Below are positions 53,706-62,586 of a stretch of DNA of 64,000 nt, piece after piece. Position numbers and translations under genes: made by a program. Source of the stretch: Algiphilus sp965216485 (lineage in GTDB: Bacteria; Pseudomonadota; Gammaproteobacteria; Nevskiales; Nevskiaceae); NCBI RefSeq assembly GCF_965216485.1, contig NZ_OZ244162.1:1240001-1304000 (forward strand), given 5' to 3'. The notes below the pieces were generated by a model. It had not been told where the DNA came from, did no database searches, and saw nothing but the letters and a program-made list of their open reading frames with translations. Each line of letters starts with the position of its first letter. Position 1 is the stretch's first letter.

Positions 53706-55208
53706 ATGATGCGCCATCCCCGCCCCCCTGCTGACCGGCTACCCGCGCGCCTGGCCGCGGCCCTGCGCCGTGTCACGCTGGCAGGCGGTACGGTTCTGCT
53801 CGTGGGTTGTGCTACCGCGATGGCGCCCAACGCCGAGCAGACCCTGGCGCCGCTGGAGGCCTTCAATGCCAACGGCGAGGCCCCGGTTGCCGCCTGCGCC
53901 AGCCTGGGCGGCGCGCCCCTGCAGTCATTGATCGAAGATGCCGTTTCCGACAGTCCGACCCTGGCGCAGAGCTGGGCGCGTCTCTATCAGGCGCGCGCCG
54001 CCGCTCGCGCCCAGGGCGCCAGCGTGCTGCCCGCGCTCTCCTTTTCCGGGGAGTATCGCGATACCGCCACCGTCGGCAGCGGTGGCAATACCGTTGCCGG
54101 TGTGCCTCAGGGTGGCTTCGGGCCGGGCGCGAACATCGGCGGCGAGCCGTGGCAGGCGACCATCGCGGCGCGCTACGAGCTGGACTTCTGGGGGCGCCTG
54201 CACCATCGGCGCGAGGCGGCGCGGCGGTCGGCCGAAGCCGCCGAGGCGGACCTGCACACGGCGGCGCTGTCGTTGTCGGCGGACATCGCGATCGCCTGGG
54301 CGGAATGGGTCACGGCAGTGCATCGGAACGCCACACTCCAGCACCAGTTCGACGACGCTGAAGCGCTGGCGAGACTGCAGGCGCTGCGCTTCGGTCGCGG
54401 TCAAACCGACGCCTTGGCATTGGCGCAGGCGCGCCAGCAGGTGGCCGCACTGCGGGCTCAGCTTGCCGATGCGGATGGAGCAGAGGCACAGGCACGCCTG
54501 CGCCTGCAGTTGCTTCGCGGTCAGACGCCGCAGGGCGCATCACTGTCGGCGCCATCGGAGGGTCTTCCTGGTCCGCAGGCTTTGCCCGACGCAGGACTGC
54601 CAAGTGCCCTGCTGGATCGTCGGCCCGACCTGCGCGCTGCTTGGTTGCGCCTGCAGGCGGCCGATGCCCAGGCCGCCGCGAGCGCGGCCGAGCGCTGGCC
54701 ACGTCTGACGCTGTCGGCCAACCTGTTCAGTCAGGCCGCACAGTTCGGCGAGCTTTTCGAGCAAAGCCTCCGGCAGATTGCCGCGACCCTCGATTGGACG
54801 CTGTTTCAGGGCGGCGCGCTCAAGGCCCGCCAGCAGGAAAGCGAAGCGGTGGCCATCGAACGGCTCTATGCGTTGGAGCAGGCCTGGCTGCAAGCGCTCA
54901 ACGAAGTGCAGGGGGCGCTGGTTGGCGAGGCCGCTGCGAACCGGCGGCTGGAGGCCTTGGATGCGCAGCGCGGCCACGCCGAGCAGCGTCTGCGTCAGGC
55001 ACGGCAGCGCTACGCCCAGGGACAGTTGCCTTACCTTGAAGTGCTGTCGGCGCAGCAGGCGCTCAATGCCACCGAGCTGGAATCCCTGGCGGCGCGCAAT
55101 GCGCGTTTCGTGCAGCGCGTGAACCTCTGCCGCAGCATCGCCGCCCGTGTCGGCCAGCCCTTGCCCAAACCCGCCCTGATTGCATCCCACGCTGAGGAAC
55201 TGCCGTGA
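53706..55208 (+). CDS. RND efflux outer-membrane lipoprotein (NodT family)
   Basis: A 500-residue protein with a lipoprotein signal (TLAGGTVLLVGC) and two outer-membrane efflux repeats, including ARYELDFWGRLHHRREAARR and LLDRRPDLRAAWLRLQAADA. It forms the trimeric outer-membrane exit duct. GAGAG lies 7 nt upstream of the first of two ATGs. It is the first gene of a three-gene operon; the GTGA overlap couples it to the adaptor. No local regulator gene is seen. Confidence 0.92.
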   Translation: MMRHPRPPADRLPARLAAALRRVTLAGGTVLLVGCATAMAPNAEQTLAPLEAFNANGEAPVAACASLGGAPLQSLIEDAVSDSPTLAQSWARLYQARAAARAQGASVLPALSFSGEYRDTATVGSGGNTVAGVPQGGFGPGANIGGEPWQATIAARYELDFWGRLHHRREAARRSAEAAEADLHTAALSLSADIAIAWAEWVTAVHRNATLQHQFDDAEALARLQALRFGRGQTDALALAQARQQVAALRAQLADADGAEAQARLRLQLLRGQTPQGASLSAPSEGLPGPQALPDAGLPSALLDRRPDLRAAWLRLQAADAQAAASAAERWPRLTLSANLFSQAAQFGELFEQSLRQIAATLDWTLFQGGALKARQQESEAVAIERLYALEQAWLQALNEVQGALVGEAAANRRLEALDAQRGHAEQRLRQARQRYAQGQLPYLEVLSAQQALNATELESLAARNARFVQRVNLCRSIAARVGQPLPKPALIASHAEELP

Positions 55209-56380
55209 CCAAACGCGTCCTGAGAGCCGCCCTTCCGCTGTTGGTACTGGCGCTGGCGGTGGTTGCCTTCGCCGCGATGATGGCCACGCGCGAGCCGCCA
55301 GCACGGGGTGCCAACGGCAGCGTGCAGGCGCGGCTGGTCCATACCGAGGTGGCACAGCGCCTGCCGCAGCGCATCACGGTACGCGCGACCGGCTCGGTGG
55401 TGGCGGCCGATGCGGTGATGCTCCAACCGCAGATCAGTGGCAGGGTGGTGGCCGTGCACCCAGAGCTTGAGCCCGGTGCCGTCATTGAGGCGGGCGAGAT
55501 GCTGGTCGAGATCGAAGCGACTGATTTCGAGGCGGCATTGGCCGAGGCCGAGGCGCAAGTGGCGCAGGCGCGTGCCGAGCTGGCCCTGGAGCGTGGGCGC
55601 AGGGATGTGGCGCAGGCCGAATTCGAGCAATTCGGCGAAGGGCTGGATGTTCCCGTCAACGAATCATTGGCGCTGCGCGGCCCGCAGTTGGAGAGTGCGA
55701 AAGCGAATGTGCGTCGGGCCGAGGCGCAACTGCAACGTGCACGCGCCAATCTGGAACGAACCACGCTGCGCGCTCCCTTCCGGGCCTTGGTTGCGGAACC
55801 TTCGGTGGATGTGGGTGCTCTGGTTGGGCCGCAATCGCAGCTGGCGCGGCTGGTCGCCGTGGACCGCTATTGGGTCCGCGCGACGCTGCCGGTGGCCCAC
55901 CTCGAACACGTGGCCATTCCGGGCTTCAATGCCGATGCCGGGGCAAAGGTGCGCATTCGCCAGGCCGAAGGTGACGACGATGCGAGCACGCGGCGCGGTC
56001 AGGTACTGCGCCTGCTCGGCGACGTCACGCCGCAAGGGCGCCTGGCGCAGCTGCTGGTAGCGGTACCGGACCCTCTGGCGCTGGACGTGACCACGCAGGG
56101 CGCACCGCTGCTGCTCGACGCCTTTGTCGACGTGACCTTGGAAGGCCGCGACGCGCGCCCGCTGATCCGGCTGCCGCGCGCCTATCTGCGCGGCAACGAT
56201 CAGGTCTGGGTCTTCGTCGACGGGCAACTGGATATCCGGACCGTGGAGGTGGTCTGGCGTGCCGAGGATCACATCCTGATCGACGGCGGCCTGCGCGACG
56301 GCGAGCATGTGGTGACCAGCCCGCTCAGCAATCCGGTGGCGGGGCTGCGCCTGCGTCGCGCGGAAGACGGCGATGCGTGA
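55205..56380 (+). CDS. RND efflux periplasmic adaptor (HlyD/MFP family)
   Basis: A 391-residue protein from a GTG start overlapping the previous stop. It has an N-terminal membrane anchor (ALPLLVLALAVVAFAAMMA), a biotinyl-lipoyl half (QPQISGRVVAVHPELEPGA), a coiled coil (about 110-170), then beta-barrel. It bridges permease and outer-membrane duct. It overlaps the permease start by 8 nt. Confidence 0.92.
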   Translation: MTKRVLRAALPLLVLALAVVAFAAMMATREPPARGANGSVQARLVHTEVAQRLPQRITVRATGSVVAADAVMLQPQISGRVVAVHPELEPGAVIEAGEMLVEIEATDFEAALAEAEAQVAQARAELALERGRRDVAQAEFEQFGEGLDVPVNESLALRGPQLESAKANVRRAEAQLQRARANLERTTLRAPFRALVAEPSVDVGALVGPQSQLARLVAVDRYWVRATLPVAHLEHVAIPGFNADAGAKVRIRQAEGDDDASTRRGQVLRLLGDVTPQGRLAQLLVAVPDPLALDVTTQGAPLLLDAFVDVTLEGRDARPLIRLPRAYLRGNDQVWVFVDGQLDIRTVEVVWRAEDHILIDGGLRDGEHVVTSPLSNPVAGLRLRRAEDGDA

Positions 56381-59300
56381 AGCCCGGGGCCCCATCGCAT
56401 GGATGGCCGAGAATCATGTGGCCGCCAACCTGCTCATGCTGGTGCTGCTGGTCGGTGGCCTGCTGTTCGCGCTCAACGTCAAGAAGGAAGTCTTTCCGCG
56501 CGTCGAACTCGACATCATCACCATTTCCGTGCCCTTTCCCGGTGCCACACCGGAGGAGGTCGAGGAAGGGGTCGTCCTCGCCATCGAGGAAGCCATCCGC
56601 GATATCGAGCAGATCAAGGAGGTACGCTCGACTTCCGTCGAAAGCCGCGGGGTGGTGGTTGCCGAGCTCTTCGCGGGCACCGAGGTCAGTACCGCCCTCA
56701 GCGACATCAAGACGGCCGTCGACGGCATTACCACCTTCCCTGGAGATGCGGAGGAGCCCGTCATCTCCTCGGCAGTGACGCAGCAGCAGGTCATCACACT
56801 CATCCTCCACGGCGATGTCGACCGCCAGACGCTGAAGTCGCTGGCTGAGCAGGCGCGTCGGGAACTGCTCGAATTTCCCGAGATCACCCTGGTCAATCTG
56901 GCGGCCATCCCGCCGCCGGAGATCAGCATCGAACTCGACGAGACCATGCTGCGGCGCCACGGGCTCAGCCTGCCCGAGATCGCACGGCGCATCGATCAGA
57001 ACTCGCAGCAACTGGGTGCGGGCATCATTGAGACGCGCGGCGGCGAAGTGCTGGTGCGCGTCGATGAGCGTCGCGAGGATGCCGAGTCCCTGCGCGATCT
57101 GGTAATTCTTGCCGAAGCAGGCGGGGCCTTGCTGCGCCTTGGCGACATTGCCCGCATCCGCGAGGATTTCGAGGACACCAACCGGTCGGCCTATTTCAAT
57201 GGTCAGCCGGCTGGACAGGTGCGCGTGTTTCGTGTCGGCGAGCAGTCCCCGCTGGAAATTGCCGAGGTGGTCCGGCAGTACGCCGACCGCAAGCGCGAGG
57301 AATGGCCCGATACGGTCGGTATCCAGGTCTGGGACGACCGCTCCGAACTCTTCGCCGGCCGCGTGGGCCTGTTGATCAGCAACGGACAGTTGGGCGTGGT
57401 GCTGGTACTGGTCGTATTGGGCATCTTCCTGCGACCGGCGCTGGCCTTCTGGGTCACCCTGGGTATTCCGGTGTCCTTCTTTGGCGTCTTTCTGTTACTG
57501 CCCGCGCTGGGTGTCTCGGTGAACATGCTGTCGATGTTCGCCTTCCTTCTGGTGCTGGGTATCGTCGTCGATGACGCCATCGTGGTGGGTGAGGCCGGTT
57601 TCCATCACCGACAGAACGGTGTGCCGCCGCTGGAGGCGGCGATCCGCGGTGCGCGCGAGGTGGGCAAGCCCGTGGTGTTCGCGGTGTTGACCACCATCGT
57701 CGCCTTCGCCCCGTTGCTGTTCATGCCCGGAACCATCGGCAAGTTCTTTGTCGATATTCCGCTGGTGGTGATTCCCATCCTGCTGATCTCGCTCATCGAG
57801 AGCCTGTTCATCCTGCCGGCGCATCTCGCCATGGTGCGCAATGTGCGTCCCTGGAGGGGGCCGCTTGGGGCGCTGCAGCGCTTTCAGGAGGGGGTGTCGG
57901 CGCGCCTGGAGCACTTCGTGCGCCGCCGCTATCGCCCGTTTCTGGCACAGGCGCTGCGCCGACGCTATCTGACCCTGTCCTGCGGTCTGGCAGGGCTTAT
58001 CGTGACCGTCGGCATGATCGTTTCCGGACTGATGCCGGTGCGTTTCCTGCCGGATATCGAAAGCGACACGGTGACTGGCACGGTGGTGTTGCCGGTAGGT
58101 GCGCCGGAGGCGGATACCATCCGACTGGTGCGTGAACTGGAAGCGGCAGCGCGCGCCACGGTGGCCGAACTGGCCGGCGAGGATGCCGGAGTGATCGTGG
58201 AAGGCGTCTATGCCGAAGTTGGCGGGCGGCCGGGTGAGGGCGGGCCAGGGGGTGGCGGCAGCCGTGGCGGCTCGGCCAACAGTGGTTTCGTGGAAGTGGA
58301 ATTGGTGGAATCGGGCCAGCGCGATTTCAGCGCGCGCGCCTTTGCCGATGCCTGGCGCGCACGCTTCGGTGAGCCAGCCGGTGTCGACCGGCTGCAGTTC
58401 GACTTCGGCCTGGGGCCGGCCAGCGGACCGGATCTCGGCTATGAAGTGGCCCACAACGAGCAGGCCACGCTGGAGGCGATAGCAACCCGCCTGGCGGCAG
58501 AACTGGGCACCTACGACGGTGTCTATAACATCAACGACGGCTTCTCCAGCGGTAAGCCTCAGGTGGAGATTGCGCTGACCCCGCTGGGACGCGCCCTGGG
58601 ACTGGATGTGGCCTCCGTTGCCTCGCAGTTGCGCGGCGCCTTCTTCGGCGCCGAAGCCGAGCGCGTGCAGCGAGGACGTGATGAGGTACGTCTCTATGTG
58701 CGCCTGCGCGAAGAGGAGCGCGACCGGCTCGAGACGCTGGAGTCGTTGATCCTGCGCACGCCCAACGGTGGCGAAGTACCGCTGAATCAAGCGGCGGTGT
58801 TGAAGTACAACCAGGCCTTCACGCAGATCGAGCGGGAGGAGGGGCGTCGGGTCATCGACGTGACGGCATCCGTCAATCCTGCGCAGGCCTCCGCCAGCCA
58901 GATCAACGCGGATATCGAGGCGCGGATTCTGCCGGCACTGATGCAGGACTACCCCGGCATGGCCTGGGAACTGTCCTTTGGGCAACAGGATCGCGCAGAG
59001 TCCTTCAGCGCCTTGGGCAAGGGCATGGTCTTCGCGCTGTTCATCATGTATGCGCTGATCGCGGTGGCTTTCCGCTCCTATGTGCAGCCGCTGCTCATCA
59101 TGCTGGCCATTCCCTTCGGCCTGATCGGTGCCGTGGCCGGGCATCTCTTGCTCGGGCTGGATATCTCCTTCGTCAGCATGTTCGGTCTGGTGGCGCTGTC
59201 GGGCGTGGTGGTCAATGACAGCCTGGTGCTGATCGATGCGGTCAATCGCGCGCGTGAACGCGGTCATAGGCCTGCGTGGTCCGTGATCATCGGCAGTGCC

Positions 59301-59570
59301 CGACGCTTCCGCGCGGTGCTGCTCACCTCGCTGACTACCTTCTTCGGTCTCATACCGATGATCTTCGAGACCTCCCTGCAGGCGCGCTTCCTGATTCCAA
59401 TGGCGGTCTCGCTGGGCTTCGGCGTGCTATTCGTGACGGTGATTGCGCTGGTACTGATTCCCGCCGCCTACCTCGCGCTGGAAGACGCCTTCGCGGCGCT
59501 GCGGCGGGGCGCTTCCCACCTGCCGCATCTCGAACACGAAGGCGAGGGCACCGCCCGCCAGACGCAGTAG
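56373..59570 (+). CDS. RND efflux permease
   Basis: A 1065-residue inner-membrane transporter with about 12 membrane segments and two large periplasmic loops. D400 and D401 in GIVVDDAIVVGE match the proton-relay pair of AcrB. RSTSVESRGVVVAELF and SMFGLVALSGVVVNDSLVLI are typical of HAE1-like pumps. A glycine-rich insertion (GEGGPGGGGSRGGS) lies near residue 625. The substrate cannot be predicted. Its last 221 nt overlap the convergent protease frame. Confidence 0.93.
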   Translation: MREARGPIAWMAENHVAANLLMLVLLVGGLLFALNVKKEVFPRVELDIITISVPFPGATPEEVEEGVVLAIEEAIRDIEQIKEVRSTSVESRGVVVAELFAGTEVSTALSDIKTAVDGITTFPGDAEEPVISSAVTQQQVITLILHGDVDRQTLKSLAEQARRELLEFPEITLVNLAAIPPPEISIELDETMLRRHGLSLPEIARRIDQNSQQLGAGIIETRGGEVLVRVDERREDAESLRDLVILAEAGGALLRLGDIARIREDFEDTNRSAYFNGQPAGQVRVFRVGEQSPLEIAEVVRQYADRKREEWPDTVGIQVWDDRSELFAGRVGLLISNGQLGVVLVLVVLGIFLRPALAFWVTLGIPVSFFGVFLLLPALGVSVNMLSMFAFLLVLGIVVDDAIVVGEAGFHHRQNGVPPLEAAIRGAREVGKPVVFAVLTTIVAFAPLLFMPGTIGKFFVDIPLVVIPILLISLIESLFILPAHLAMVRNVRPWRGPLGALQRFQEGVSARLEHFVRRRYRPFLAQALRRRYLTLSCGLAGLIVTVGMIVSGLMPVRFLPDIESDTVTGTVVLPVGAPEADTIRLVRELEAAARATVAELAGEDAGVIVEGVYAEVGGRPGEGGPGGGGSRGGSANSGFVEVELVESGQRDFSARAFADAWRARFGEPAGVDRLQFDFGLGPASGPDLGYEVAHNEQATLEAIATRLAAELGTYDGVYNINDGFSSGKPQVEIALTPLGRALGLDVASVASQLRGAFFGAEAERVQRGRDEVRLYVRLREEERDRLETLESLILRTPNGGEVPLNQAAVLKYNQAFTQIEREEGRRVIDVTASVNPAQASASQINADIEARILPALMQDYPGMAWELSFGQQDRAESFSALGKGMVFALFIMYALIAVAFRSYVQPLLIMLAIPFGLIGAVAGHLLLGLDISFVSMFGLVALSGVVVNDSLVLIDAVNRARERGHRPAWSVIIGSARRFRAVLLTSLTTFFGLIPMIFETSLQARFLIPMAVSLGFGVLFVTVIALVLIPAAYLALEDAFAALRRGASHLPHLEHEGEGTARQTQ

Positions 59571-60375
59571 GCCTCCTCCCTATTGCCCGCCCGGGCAATC
59601 CGGTGCGGTCGCCGTACAGACTGCGCACGGTCGCCACCTGTTGGCTGAGCTGTGCGATGCGGTTGTAGTGGTGCGGATGGGTCGAGAGCAGGGCCGGCGG
59701 CTGTTCGCCGCCAAGGTCGGCCATGTTGCGCCAGAAGGCGACACTTTCCTCCGGTGCATAGCCGGCGGCGGTCATCAGATGCAGGCCCATGACATCGGCT
59801 TCGCGCTCGTGGTGTCGGCTGAAGGGCAGGGCGATCCCGATGTGTGCGCCCAAGCCCAGCATGCGCAGGAACTGTTCACTCTCGATATCGCTGACAAGCC
59901 CGAAAACCACCAGCGCGATGCGGATGCCCAGCTTCTGCGTCATGCGTTCATTGCCGTGCCGGGCGAGGACGTGGCCCACTTCGTGGCCGATGACCGCGGC
60001 GACTTGGTCATGGTTGTCGGCGATCTGCAGCAAGCCGCGATGGACACCGATGTAGCCGCCAGGCAGGGCGAAGGCATTGGGTTCCGGGTTGTCAAAGACA
60101 GCGACCTCCCATCGCGGCGGCGTCGCCACGGCGCCGTAGACCTCGGTGATCGCTCGCGTGATATGGCGGGTGATGCAATGCACCTGTTGCACCTCCGGCC
60201 CTTCGCGCAGCGGCCGTCCCTCCTGTTGCATCTGGGCGAAGGCAGTGCGGCCCAGATCGGTCATGGTTGACTCGGGCACCAGGGCGAGCTGGCTGCGGCC
60301 GGTGGGGGTCTCCTGGCAGCCGGCCAGGAACCAGAACAGCACGATCAGTAGGGACAGGCGCAGTGCGCGGAGCAT
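59350..60375 (-). CDS. M48-family zinc metalloprotease lipoprotein (long tail overlaps rnd gene)
   Basis: A 341-residue frame with a lipoprotein signal (IVLFWFLAGC, C20), HEVGH at 131-135 and the third zinc ligand E192 in EREADVMG. Members such as LoiP/BepA degrade misfolded outer-membrane proteins. Residues after about 268 are a low-complexity Arg/Ala/Pro tail antisense to the permease gene, so the ancestral stop may be lost. A TAG in another frame lies at 59582-59580. Start ATG at 60375 has no clear ribosome binding site. Confidence 0.85.
   Translation of the reverse strand: MLRALRLSLLIVLFWFLAGCQETPTGRSQLALVPESTMTDLGRTAFAQMQQEGRPLREGPEVQQVHCITRHITRAITEVYGAVATPPRWEVAVFDNPEPNAFALPGGYIGVHRGLLQIADNHDQVAAVIGHEVGHVLARHGNERMTQKLGIRIALVVFGLVSDIESEQFLRMLGLGAHIGIALPFSRHHEREADVMGLHLMTAAGYAPEESVAFWRNMADLGGEQPPALLSTHPHHYNRIAQLSQQVATVRSLYGDRTGLPGRAIGRRPTASGGRCPRLRVRDAAGGKRPAAAPRRRLPARGRRRESVPAQSPSRIARRSPARPPLESGSAPAGRSRRSSV
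59582..59599. terminator. Short hairpin between convergent permease and protease genes
   Basis: ATTGCCC pairs with GGGCAAT around GCCC, 12 nt after the permease stop. T-tails are absent, so terminator strength is doubtful. It falls inside the reading frame of the minus-strand protease. Confidence 0.45.
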
Positions 60376-60420
60376 GATGAGAACGAGCTTGATGGGGGAA
60401 CACCCCGATTGTGTCACCCA

Positions 60421-60462
60421 ATAAAAACAATGTTTGAACAGGTCTTCAATTATTGATATGTT
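60421..60462. promoter_or_regulatory. Divergent promoters with shared metal-sensor operator
   Basis: TTGAA-CAGGTC-TTCAA (60434-60449) is an inverted repeat resembling SmtB/CzrA operators. On the plus strand TTGAAC-N17-TATGTT (60434-60462) points to the sensor gene. On the minus strand TTGAAG-N17-TTTTAT (60449 down to 60421) points to the M48 protease. Both -35 boxes lie inside the repeat, so one dimer could control both. Confidence 0.55.
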
Positions 60463-60468
60463 TCGGCC

Positions 60469-60771
60469 ATGGTCAAGCTCAGTGCCCAACACGCGGAAAA
60501 TCTCGCCGAGATGTTTCATCTGCTGGGGGACGCCAACCGGCTGCGTCTGGTCTGCGCCTGCCTGGATCAGTCCGTCAGTGTGCAGGCCTTGGCGGACGAT
60601 CTGGGCTTGTCGGCCTCCCTCGCCAGCCATCATCTGCGGCTGTTGCGTGCAGCCCGCCTGATGCGCACGGAGCGCCGGGGCAAGCGCGTCTACTACCGTG
60701 CCGCCGACGACCATGTGCGCCGCATGCTGCGCGACATGATTGACCACGTGCGGGAGGAAGCCGCCCCATGA
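60469..60771 (+). CDS. SmtB/CzrA-type ArsR-family metal sensor
   Basis: A 100-residue winged-helix repressor; the recognition helix is in LSASLASHHLRLLRAARL. The alpha-5 metal site is complete: D80-x-H82, then H93 and E96 (DxHx10HxxE), as in zinc/cobalt sensors. It probably releases its operator when zinc is high. No ribosome binding site precedes the ATG; the predicted transcript start falls on the ATG, so leaderless translation is possible. The exporter gene overlaps by ATGA. Confidence 0.9.
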   Translation: MVKLSAQHAENLAEMFHLLGDANRLRLVCACLDQSVSVQALADDLGLSASLASHHLRLLRAARLMRTERRGKRVYYRAADDHVRRMLRDMIDHVREEAAP

Positions 60772-61697
60772 GTCACACCACGCCGCATCACGATCACGGG
60801 CACCATCACCACCATGCGCCGGCAAGCACCACCACGCTGCTCTGGGCGCTGGCGCTCACCCTTGGCTTTGCTGCGGTCGAGGCGGTGGGCGGCTGGTTGT
60901 CGGGTTCGCTGGCCCTCATGTCGGACGCCGGTCACATGGTCAGCGATGGCTTTTCCCTGGCAATCGGCGCTTTCGCGGCCTGGTTGGCACGTCGCCCCGC
61001 CTCAGCGCGGCATTCCTTTGGCCTGCAGCGCGCCGAAGTCATCGGTGCACTGGTCAACGCCCTGCTCATGACGGTCGTGGTGGTCGCAGTGGCCTTCGCT
61101 GCCATTCAGCGTTTGCTTGCACCGGCGCCGGTGGCAGGTGCCACGGTGATGCTCATTGCCTTCGTCGGTCTGCTGGTCAATCTGCTGGTCGCCTGGATCC
61201 TGATGCGTGGCGAGCAGACCATCAACGTGCGTGGCGCACTGTTGCATGTCATGGGCGACCTGCTGGCGTCGGTGGCAGCGCTGACGGCGGGTGCGGTCAT
61301 CTATTTCACCGGGTGGACCCCCATCGATCCCTTGTTGTCGCTCTTCGTGGCGGGTCTGATTCTGCTATCTGCGAGCCGTTTGCTGCGCGAAGCCCTGCAG
61401 GTGCTGATGGAGGGCGTACCGCGCGGCATCCGGGCTGATGAAGTCGGAAAGGCAATGACAACCGTGCCCGGCGTACGGGCCGTGCATGATCTGCATATCT
61501 GGAGCCTGTCATCCACCACCTACGCCTTGGCAGCACATGTCGACCTGCATGCCCTTGACGACTGGCAGCGGTTATTGCCAGAACTGCAGGCAATGCTTGC
61601 CGAACGTTTCGGCATCACACACAGCACTCTGCAGCCCGAAGACACCGCGATGACGAGGGCCTGCGCGGTTGACGGCGCCTGTGGCGCGCACCGCTAG
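60768..61697 (+). CDS. Cation diffusion facilitator (zinc exporter, CzcD/ZitB-like)
   Basis: A 309-residue inner-membrane transporter with a histidine-rich N-terminus (HHDHGHHHHH), six membrane segments, and the metal-site motifs SDAGHMVSDG (TM2) and LHVMGD (TM5). The C-terminal cytoplasmic domain ends with cysteine-containing CAVDGACGAHR. It exports zinc or related metals in exchange for protons. It is coupled to the upstream sensor gene. Confidence 0.93.
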   Translation: MSHTTPHHDHGHHHHHAPASTTTLLWALALTLGFAAVEAVGGWLSGSLALMSDAGHMVSDGFSLAIGAFAAWLARRPASARHSFGLQRAEVIGALVNALLMTVVVVAVAFAAIQRLLAPAPVAGATVMLIAFVGLLVNLLVAWILMRGEQTINVRGALLHVMGDLLASVAALTAGAVIYFTGWTPIDPLLSLFVAGLILLSASRLLREALQVLMEGVPRGIRADEVGKAMTTVPGVRAVHDLHIWSLSSTTYALAAHVDLHALDDWQRLLPELQAMLAERFGITHSTLQPEDTAMTRACAVDGACGAHR

Positions 61698-61769
61698 TGA
61701 CGTCGCAAATCGCGTGCCTGTCCGGCGCGGGCAGCCGGGCGGCATTGATGACGTCTGCCGCTCGGTGGT

Positions 61770-62225
61770 TCAGCTGTCGAAGCGCGCGGTATCGCGTGCC
61801 AGGCGGCGCACCTCGGCATTCTGGAAGTAGGCCAGCGACGCGAACAGCTCGCGCTCACTATCGATGGCGGCCTGCTCGGAAAGTAGCCAGAACATTTCGC
61901 CCAGCGTTTCCTGAATCTTCTCGGCCGTGTCCGCGACCTCGTCGATGGAGGCGACATTCAGGCGATCGCGCAAATGCTCGAGCAACTGCGGGTGCTCGAG
62001 CTCCGGCACATTCTGCAACCACGTATTGAGCACTTGCTGGGCGTCACCATGCAAGTAGCCGTCCAAGCCCTTCATGGAATCGCGGATGTGCGATTCGAGA
62101 TAGACAAGCAGCATCTTCAGACGTGGGTTGTCGGTCTGCTGCGCCATGTCGGCGTAGTCGCTCGCGACCTGATCGTGAAAGGCGATGACGTGCGTCAGCA
62201 CATCCTTCACTTGCTCGAATCGCAT
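61770..62225 (-). CDS. Small helical-bundle protein, 151 aa
   Basis: A soluble acidic protein starting MRFEQVKDVLTHVIAFHDQV, probably a four-helix bundle. Carboxylates and histidines in FHDQVASDYAD, YLESHIRDSM and LEHPQLLEH raise the possibility of a ferritin-like fold, but no complete di-iron ExxH pair is clear. GGAG lies about 9 nt before the ATG; the longer upstream frame is unlikely. Function unknown. Confidence 0.7.
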   Translation of the reverse strand: MRFEQVKDVLTHVIAFHDQVASDYADMAQQTDNPRLKMLLVYLESHIRDSMKGLDGYLHGDAQQVLNTWLQNVPELEHPQLLEHLRDRLNVASIDEVADTAEKIQETLGEMFWLLSEQAAIDSERELFASLAYFQNAEVRRLARDTARFDS

Positions 62226-62586
62226 GGTCTTGTCTCCTGCCGCTGCCATGGTCATTCGGGTCGGTTGACGGTGCCGCCGGGGCGGCGTCGTATCCGTTTC
62301 TGAAGGTATTCTTCGGCCCGCCCTGGGGGATGGGCCATGATCTGGATCAATGGAGCGCGTGCATCGAACGGGCGTGCCAGCAGTGAGAAATACGGGCGGG
62401 AGCAGCCGCGCCGGCCGTAAACGGAAAGGGATCGGACACGCGATCCACTTGTCACCCGAGGGTGACCCTTCATCCTCCGCCATGCATGAAGCGGCATGCG
62501 GCAACCCATCCTGTTGCGAAGCGAAGACATGGCCACAACGGCGGCCTCCGGTCTTCATGGTGACCGTAAAGCAGGGCATTGAAAGA
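62226..62586. other. 361-nt divergent gap before the HDOD genes
   Basis: No credible gene. It holds two perfect inverted repeats near the HDOD side, listed separately, and a GC-rich GCCGCC/GGCGGC stem at about 62273. No promoter was convincing by eye. Confidence 0.6.
62429..62466. repeat. Two adjacent inverted repeats upstream of the first HDOD gene
   Basis: GGATCG-GACACG-CGATCC (62429-62446) and GTCACCC-GA-GGGTGAC (62451-62466) are perfect and sit 4 nt apart, about 120 nt before the HDOD start. They could be operators for a dimeric regulator or a structured leader. Confidence 0.5.

Noticed and set aside
57495..59267. Long minus-strand frame opposite the RND permease
   Set aside because: The permease is complete and in frame with its adaptor; the antisense frame has low-complexity His/Gln/Arg content.
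61770..62225. Calling the helical protein a ferritin or rubrerythrin
   Set aside because: Complete paired ExxH iron ligands could not be identified, so only a helical bundle is claimed.
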